Origin: Dysidea avara
Taxonomy: Eukaryota > Porifera > Demospongiae > Dictyoceratida > Dysideidae
Assembly (NCBI RefSeq): GCF_963678975.1
Contig: NC_089276.1
Span: 22,551,059-22,615,058, forward strand
Reading direction: 5' to 3'
Length of the DNA stretch: 64,000 nucleotides
A model generated the notes under the pieces. That model saw nothing but the letters and a program-made list of their open reading frames with translations, made no database searches and was not told the DNA's origin. The position numbers and the translations under genes were made by a program. Below are positions 57,164 through 64,000 of this stretch, in pieces; the first letter of the stretch is position 1; each line of letters opens with the position of its first letter.

Positions 57164-58556
57164 CTTCTAGCACACTTTAGAGTAATAAAAAAATATAGGG
57201 ATTTTCCTTCATAACTTACAGTCATCTCTTGTTTCACTACTTTTTATTGTTCAAACTCTACTTCATTTATAAATTAATAATTTTTTAATTACACTAGTTA
57301 AAATACATGTAGTTGTGAGTGTTGTATTAGAGTATTGTATCTTTATCTCACTACAGTACTAGGGATCATGATATAATACCTTATTTTCATGGCTGAGAAG
57401 AGTAACCTCAAGCTCAGCATTGATCATTATTGTGTCCTGATCATTTAAGGGGGCACGGCCCATTACACTCATTTTATAAGCCCAGCTTAGCTGCTACCCG
57501 ATACTACCAAGGATACTACAGTCAGTATAGCACCCAAATAGTTTCATGGTGTCTAAATATGTACACTCCTTAAAGGAAAGTGTCAATATGGAAAATTTAA
57601 CACTCTGGTATGGTTTCCTGGCATGAAGAAGAAGACTTGTTAATTGAAGATAAAAGAAGGACAAGTTTGAAATTATTGACTATAGCTTGTCTATACATAT
57701 CATGCTTCTTGCTGAAATTCTCTAGACAAAGCCTCAAGTCTGCTTTCACTTTCATACACTTACTTGGAGATATAACCAAGGAAATCCAGTTGTTAATTGT
57801 CCATATAGAGTACAATGGGAAGGCCATTCACAATACCTACATTCAGATTTCGACCTGGCAAGAATCCACCACAGAGCAAAGCTTACCTGTGTAAAAGTTT
57901 AATACCAACTCTGCAGAGCCAACCTTCATTTCTCACATGCTGGCTGCTTTACTCACATACGTACGTGCACATGGACAAATATGTGTATGTAGGTAAAGGA
58001 AACAAGGTGTACACCCACAGCCAGCTTTCAGCAGACGGTGGGCACATGTTTGGCTTATAATAATGACAATTGATGTAGTCTAATGCAATTAGTGGCCAAC
58101 CTATTGTACATATGCATACTGATTGTGGTGGTGACAAATTGATAACTACTGATTATTACATTTGTGACCTGATTTTGGAAAACTGACCATTGGGGCTTAA
58201 AAAATAACATCAGCACGAGATGGCACTACACCATCTGGCTCACCAGTTTCACACTTATCAAGTCTACATTCTGAAGTCAAAATCTCCAACAGGCATGTAA
58301 AAACTTGTACAGCACTCTAGTGATCTCCACAAGTAGCAATGCTGTTGGCTTTGACTGCCTTTGAAAGTTATGCAAAGGTGAAATTGTGTGTTTTGTGCCA
58401 TTGTATTTTACTCAGAGCTCCCAGAGGTGCATGATTGGTTTGCCAATACAATACTCATGTATTATAAACCCCCACCCTCCACCTCCTTGTGGGCAACCAT
58501 GACACAACTACTTTGTAGACTTCATGTAGAGTTGCAAATTTTGGTGTTATGTAGTA
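57164..58556. other. Intergenic, no supported gene
   Basis: A 94-codon frame at 57,610-57,894 (+) has no recognised similarity and no splice context. One weak ATTAGAG motif lies at 57,316-57,345. The rest is AT-rich. Confidence 0.4.
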
Positions 58557-58870
58557 ATCTAATCCAAAACAGCCAAGCTGTAAAGAGTATGGCCCTCAAA
58601 AAGGCTATGGTGAAAAAAGATGTGAAATCCAAGGTGGCGGCCAAGAAATGGCTGTGATGGTAGGTTAATGATAAACATTTTAATAATGACAATTCAGGTG
58701 AGTTTGCTGCTGCTTGGTCTTGGCACAAAATTCACCTGAATTCTCATTATTAAAATGTTTACCATAACCTACCATCACAGCTGCCACCTTGGATTTTACA
58801 TCTTTTTTCACCATAGCCTTTTTGAAGGCCGCACTCTTTTTACAGCTTGGCTGTTTTGGATTAGATTTCA
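58557..58870. repeat. Long hairpin, copy 2
   Basis: Inverse arms start TAATCTAATCCAAAACAGCC and end GCTTGGCTGTTTTGGATTAG, with the loop near 58,710. It corresponds to 30,190-30,518. Confidence 0.88.
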
Positions 58871-59019
58871 CTTCTTTTTGTATTTGTATACCACAAAGCC
58901 GGCCTATGGCCGGCTTTGGGGCTTTTTAACCTATATTTTTCTTTACCACAGGAAGAAAAGATGAAGCAGATGTTAAATACTTTAAATATTTCTGATTTAT
59001 CAGTAAAATTGTACAAATT

Positions 59020-59022
<3 letters not shown>

Positions 59023-59065
<43 letters not shown>
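59023..59065. repeat. (TA)n microsatellite
   Basis: About 20 TA units between the hairpin and the minisatellite. Confidence 0.92.
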
Positions 59066-59067
<2 letters not shown>

Positions 59068-61165
59068 CAGAACTCTACATGGTGTTTCTTTGTAACTGAA
59101 CACTCTACAAGGTGACTTCTTCTAGTTGATCTTTGTATAGCATGAATTATTTGTAGCTGAACACTCTACAAGGTAACTTCTTCTAGCTGATCTCTCTACA
59201 GGGTGATTTGTTTGCATTTGAACTCTCTACAAGGTAACTTCTTCTAGCTGATCTCTCTACAGGATCACTTGTTTCTAGCTGATCTCTCTACAGGGTGAAT
59301 TATTTCTAGCTGAACTCTTCACAGGGTGCAGCTGAACTCTATACATGGTGGTTTCTTTGTAACCGAACTCTCTACAAGGTGACTACTTCTAGCTGATCTC
59401 TCTATACAGGGGCGGATCTAGGATTTATAAAAGGGGGGGGGCTAACTCAAGGTACTAATCTCTTGGGTAGAGGTGTGTGAAGCACACTTCCCAGCATGCG
59501 AAGCATGCTGGAACTAGGGGGGTCTGGGGGCATGCTCCCCCAGGAAAATTTTGAAAAATAGATGCTAAAATACTGCAATTTGGAGACATTTCCACATAAA
59601 ATTCATACCTGTAGATATTTTATATACTGCCTTTAGATTATATAGGTCTCTCTGAAGCATTTTGCTAATGGAAAAGTTTGGGTAGGTACAGACAACCAAG
59701 TACATGATGCACCCTTCTTACAATTGCACAGGTGCATGTTATGTTGAAAGTGGAAAATTTTGAAATTTGAACAACACAAGATTGAATCTGAGAGCATTTT
59801 CAATGGAAATTGTGTACCCGAATTAAGTATTTCCATACATATTAACTACACAAGCAGAATGAAGCCCTTTAAACAGACCAATGCACTTCATTGTATGTAT
59901 AGGTGCAGGCAGATTTGGAAAAATTCCATAACAGAACCAACTACATGTTTCTAGTGAATGTTCTATTAGAGTAGTTAGCTGACTGCTCTATTAGAGTATC
60001 TCGATCTTGTACACCTCCAATGCTGATCCGGGTCCTTGTTGCATAAACTTTAGCAAAAATCCACTGATAATACCTTGGAAAGATGTTTATAAGGTGGTTT
60101 TATGAGTATTTGTATTATTAGTGATCATATAATTATGCTAAGACAAAATTTCATTGCAATACTCAGCATATTGATCAAGTAAAGCCTAAATATGAAGGGA
60201 GGGGCTTCAGCCCCCAAAGCCCCCCCCCCCCCTGGATCCGCCCCTGCTATAGGGTGATTTGTTTGTAGCTGAACTCTCTACAAGGTAACTTCTTCTAGCT
60301 GATCTCTCTACATTTGTAGCTGATCTCTCTACATTTGTAGCTGAACTCTCTACAGGTGATTTGTTTGCAGCTGAACTCTCTACATGATGGTATTTTTTGT
60401 AGCTGAACTCTCTACAAGGTAACTTCTAGCTGATCTCTCTACAGGCTGATTTGTTTGTAGCTGAATTCTCTACAGGGTGATTTTTTTGCAGCTGAACTCT
60501 CTACATGATGGTTTCTTTGTAGCTGAACTCTCTACAAGGTAACTTCTTCTAGCTGACGTCTCTACAAGGTCACCTGTTTGTAGTTGAACTCTCTACATGA
60601 TGGCTTCTTTGTAGCTGAACTCTCTACACGGTAACTTCTTCTAGCTGATGTCCCTACACGGTCACTGGTTTGTAGCTAAACTCTCTACATGGTGGTTTCT
60701 TTGTAACTAAACTGCCTACAAGGTAACTACTTCTAGCTGATCTCTGTACAGGATGAATTGTTTGTAGCTGAACTCTCTACAAGGTAACTTCTTCTAGCTG
60801 ATCTCTCTACAGGGTGATTTGTTTGTAGCTGAACTCTCTACAGATGATTTGTTTGCAGCTGAACTCTATACATGATGGTTTCTTTGTAACTGAACTCTTT
60901 ACAAGGCAACTTCTTCTAGCTGATCTCTCTACAGGGAAATTTGTTTGTAGCTGAACTCTCTACATGTTGGTTTCTATGTAACTGAACTTTCTACAAGGTG
61001 ACTTCCTTTAGCTGAACTATCTCTTTCCGTAGTTGAACTCCCTACAAGGTAACTTCTTCTAACTGATCTCTCTACAGGGTGAATTGTTTGTAGCTGAACT
61101 CTCTAAAGGGTGATTTGTTTGTAGCTGATCTCTATACACGTTACTTGTTTCTAGCTGATCTCTTG
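59066..61165 (-). repeat. Minisatellite array, inverted copy
   Basis: Units such as AGCTGAACTCTCTACAAGGT and TAGCTGATCTCTCTACAGGG are the reverse complement of those at 24.6-30.0 kb. It is interrupted by the hAT element at 59,407-60,246. Confidence 0.9.
59407..60246. mobile_element. Non-autonomous hAT-like element (840 bp)
   Basis: CAGGGGCGGATCTAGGA and its inverse GGATCCGCCCCTG are flanked by CTATA on both sides (5-bp duplication). Near the left end, GGGTCTGGGGGCATGC followed by TCCCCCAGGAAAATTTT matches, inverted, the right subterminal part of the autonomous element at 24,972-28,678. Two ATTAGAG motifs lie at 59,959-60,009. Confidence 0.85.
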
Positions 61166-62066
61166 AATTCTCTTCAGGGTGACTGCTCTATTAGGGTGAC
61201 TGCTCTATTAGAGTATCTCGATCTTGCACTTGCTACACCAAGTTGGATTTCGTGTTATAACTCTGTGGCTTTAAGTATGATTCTTCTACACCATTGAAGA
61301 GCCTTTCTAAGATGATTACTCCATCTGTACAGCGACTTTCAAAGCATTACCCCAAGCGGTTTATCTGGTAGGCATGGCAAGTAATCGTTTTTATTAGCTA
61401 ATCTCGATTGCATAATTGCTACACACTGTTGGCTTTTTTTATTGTATCTTCCTGGTTTTTAGCTCGATTTCTTTCAAACCACAAAAGGTTTGAGGTTCAA
61501 CAGTTAACCTATTCACCCACCGATTTTCAGCTTCTTCCCATTAGTGGTTTACCCTGTAGGCATGACAACATATTGGTGTTATTTTTCGTGAATAATCACT
61601 AATAACTCTTTGCCTGTTTATCATATTCCAGCCAAAGTTGGTACCGAGATGTGCCTTTTTACCCTCCTTCTGTGTGTCAAATTTCAAGGCAATCGGATAT
61701 GGCATTCGCATTTCATAGCAGTTTTTGCAAGTGTCCGAAAAGAGGAAGAAAAATAAGAAAAAAACAACAAAAAACTAAGAAACTAAGCCAATTTTTGAAG
61801 TCGCATATCTCGGGAACGCTTGAAGCGATTTCGCTTAAATTTGGTAATTGGATTACTGAAGTTGGAGGGAGTGTCCACAGCAAAAATCGTCTTGTTTCAT
61901 CAAGGCAGCACAGAGCTACGGAGGTGTGAAAATTGCATTTTCGTTCTTCCTGTCACTATACTCACGGGTGTTGCATGCCGGTTTCTTGAGCCGCACAACA
62001 CACTACCATGTGTCTTGCATTTAAAAATTGTCAATTCAAAAATGAAGTAGGAATCTATGCAAATAG

Positions 62067-62388
62067 CAGGGGTGGATCCAGACTTATAGAAAGGGGGGGT
62101 CAAAATTGAACTGAGGCACTACATTGTCTCCGGTTTGATAAGGTGAGACCAAAAAAAAAAAAAAAAAAAAGGTCACATCCAGCTGACAATAGCTGCCCAC
62201 CTCACCAACCACGCATTTATAGCTGATAAAGTACATAAAAATCCTTAAATAGCTCACTACACACTGTTTTAATACTGTGACTGCTTTATTAGAGTGACTG
62301 CTCTAATAGAGTATCTCGATCTTGGTATACTAAAAATTTTTGGAGGGGGGTCAAGAGCCCCCTTTGACCCCCACTGTATCCGCCCCTG
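62067..62388. mobile_element. hAT-like MITE (322 bp) with poly-A core
   Basis: The ends are CAGGGGTGGATCCAG and GTATCCGCCCCTG; flanks GCAAATAG and ATAAATAG agree in six of eight bases. The core (GTGAGACC, a run of about 20 A, GGTCACA, TAGCTGATAAAGTACATAAA, motif cluster at 62,278-62,324) is the same as in 39,018-39,391. Confidence 0.85.
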
Positions 62389-62405
62389 ATAAATAGTAGT
62401 GGAAC

Positions 62406-62544
62406 AAGAGATGAATGATGGTGTTATAGCATAGCTTGGTGGGAAGTCTCTACTTTGGCATTAAACAAAATAATTGTTATAGCCAATGTGCCAAAGTAGG
62501 GACTTTTCCACCTAGCTATGCTGTAATACCATCATTCATCTCTT
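62406..62544. repeat. Hairpin MITE (139 bp)
   Basis: AAGAGATGAATGATGGTGTT through CTACTTTGGCA is mirrored by TGCCAAAGTAG through ACCATCATTCATCTCTT; arms are about 55 bp with a loop of about 30 bp. Confidence 0.9.
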
Positions 62545-63359
62545 AAAATCCTCTTAAAAAATCACTGAAATAATACTAGTATATAATACACCATTAAACA
62601 CTTAAAGGTGGCCGGATATAGAATTTTTTTTAAAAATCACCAAAACTCGAAAATTAGTCTCACTGCCTGACCACAATCACAAGGCTAGAGGCCAAACAAA
62701 GCAGCGCACGGCCACCATTTTATGCCACAGTAACAAACTCACCAGTGGGATGTGCCTTTTGGGGTTCTGACGAGTGTAGGCCTGTGCCTTGTCTTTTCTT
62801 CTATCTTCAATCAGGCTGCTTGTCTTCTTCTTCATCCAATGAAACTATACCAAGGTGTTAATTTTCTGTATCAACACTTTCTTTCAGCAGCATATTTAGA
62901 TACCACAGAATTATTTCAGAGCTGGATTTCAGAAACGTTCAGTCCCAGTGCTACTATAAGAGGTATCTAGCAAATTCGTGATTGGGATCCCGTTCGCGAC
63001 AGCTTCACAACCACACCCAACAAATAAAGATCTAGGTGGACTAATAGTAAGAGTATGGAGACCACAACTTTTAACAATCTAGCTATTTACTTAGCAGTAC
63101 TTAACAGTAAACAAGATCCTTATTGGTCTAGCTGGCTGCACACCCCTTGGCTGACTCAAGATATTCTAATACAACATCATGTATGATATTCTAATAGAAC
63201 AGTCACAAGTTACACTGTAGCTAGCTGTACTACAACAAAAAAGCTAAACAAACTAGTGTTGTGTTAATTTAGAAATGAAGTATGTCCCTAGGATGTTTTT
63301 CAAAGGTGGAATTTTGGGCAGCGTGCAAAATTTTTGGGGCGATCCCTACTTAAATGGTA
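62545..63359. other. Intergenic, no supported gene
   Basis: Open frames here have no recognisable match. A motif pair (63,157-63,207) is the last of the ATTAGAG family in the window. Confidence 0.4.
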
Positions 63360-63913
63360 CTACCATACTGCTGATACATAACATACATACTGCATTACTC
63401 TTAATGGGCTTACACCCGTTTGCATCTGGGCAGCCAGAAATACTACAAGAAACACAATGACATTATTAATTAAAACAATGCATGCATGAATATATACTGT
63501 ACATATATTTCTAACTTCACAAAAGCTCTCTGGAGAAGTCAGCAATACTTTGGACTCAGTTATACGTGGTTCTAAAAAGGGTTGACTCGTGATCTGTGTA
63601 TCTTCTTTCTGTTGAAATTAACAAAATCAGTAGTAAAAATGTTCATGCATGCAAACAATGACACAAGAGCCATATATTGTGAACATCTGGTAGTAGGGAA
63701 TTACAACAAATCTGGGATCAATTCAAGTGGAACTTTGGAATCTTAGAATACATTTTACTTATCACTCATTTGCTAAACACTAAACTTTCTTGTTATATAG
63801 AATATAAACTTACATACCTGAGAAAAGTCATTACCATGTTGCTGTAAACAATACAGAGGCACTTCATGTGCTGTAGAATGATGAAATGGCTGCACCAAAG
63901 AATTTCCAGTCTG
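63360..63913 (-). CDS. 3' exons of a gene running in from the right edge (tentative)
   Basis: Exon 63,913-63,818 (QTGNSLVQPFHHSTAHEV, then LYCLQQHGNDFSQ) lies between a TTTGCAG acceptor and a CAG|GTATGT donor, phase 0 on both sides, 96 bases. A further frame from 63,608 (acceptor TTTCAACAG; KEDTQITSQPFLEPRITESK) stays open to TAG at 63,360. Phase 0 small exons of polar sequence resemble the cytoplasmic-tail exons C-E of the membrane-protein gene at 53.5 kb, so a related gene is possible. The body of the gene is outside the window. Confidence 0.4.
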
Positions 63914-64000
63914 CTGCAAAATTATGTTATACATAAACACTATTATGCATTCAAGTACACTTTGATTCAATTTATAGAAATATTTAGGTGGTCACTGGCT

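Larger units (their letters stand above)
58557..62017 (-). repeat. Large satellite-bearing repeat, inverted copy 2
   Basis: This is the reverse complement of 23,808-30,518 without the hAT element: hairpin (58,557-58,870), (TA)n, minisatellite (to 61,165), motif pair (61,180-61,226), then the ~750-bp part ending CACTACCATGTGTCTTG. The terminal part holds open but shifted frames in both copies and is not treated as coding. Confidence 0.8.

Overview
The window looks like animal nuclear DNA and most likely comes from a sponge (demosponge). It is AT-rich and has short introns with GT-AG borders. It carries the 3' half of a CCDC93 orthologue, a very large surface protein with chlamydial-Pmp-like beta-helix repeats joined to a multi-pass membrane domain, a secreted fibrinogen-like protein of a type I associate with sponges and cnidarians, and a dense load of nested DNA transposons. 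The sponge assignment is an inference from gene content. No rRNA, tRNA, operon or CRISPR array was seen.

Layout. 1-1.9 kb: repeats and a 745-bp hAT remnant. 1.9-5.6 kb: the last eight exons of CCDC93 (+), with a decayed Crypton-type recombinase on the opposite strand in the largest intron. 5.9-8.8 kb: two direct copies of a ~730-bp repeat and small inverted-repeat elements. 9.2-13.05 kb: a dead non-LTR retrotransposon broken by a 400-bp hAT MITE, with a Harbinger MITE in its 3' end. 13.05-23.8 kb: three consecutive copies of a repeat unit (a fourth at 38.2-39.8 kb), each with a conserved TATA-like box and splice-like signals and each loaded with nested insertions, the largest being a 5.5-kb element at 16,470-22,000. 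23.8-30.5 kb: a large repeat with a ~30-bp minisatellite, interrupted by an almost complete hAT transposon; a second copy lies inverted at 58.6-62.0 kb.

Genes and decayed genes further right: a secreted fibrinogen-like gene (31.1-32.1 kb, -), a RecQ-like helicase pseudogene (32.6-34.9 kb, +) facing a DUF6589-like ORF (35.0-35.6 kb, -), the 1616-residue beta-helix/multi-TM gene (43.2-48.6 kb, -), an unrecognised single-pass membrane protein with five exons (53.5-55.7 kb, -), and the tail of a possibly related gene at the right edge (63.4-63.9 kb, -).

The clearest unexplained signal is a short motif (TCGAGATACTCTAATAGAGC followed by AGTCA). It appears at about 27 loci, often as head-to-tail copies, inside non-autonomous elements whose ends belong to different superfamilies (hAT, Harbinger, pogo/Tigger), and never inside the genes read here. 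I found many insertions by matching terminal inverted repeats to flanking target duplications by eye, so boundaries are usually good to the base, while family names rest on ends and target-site length.
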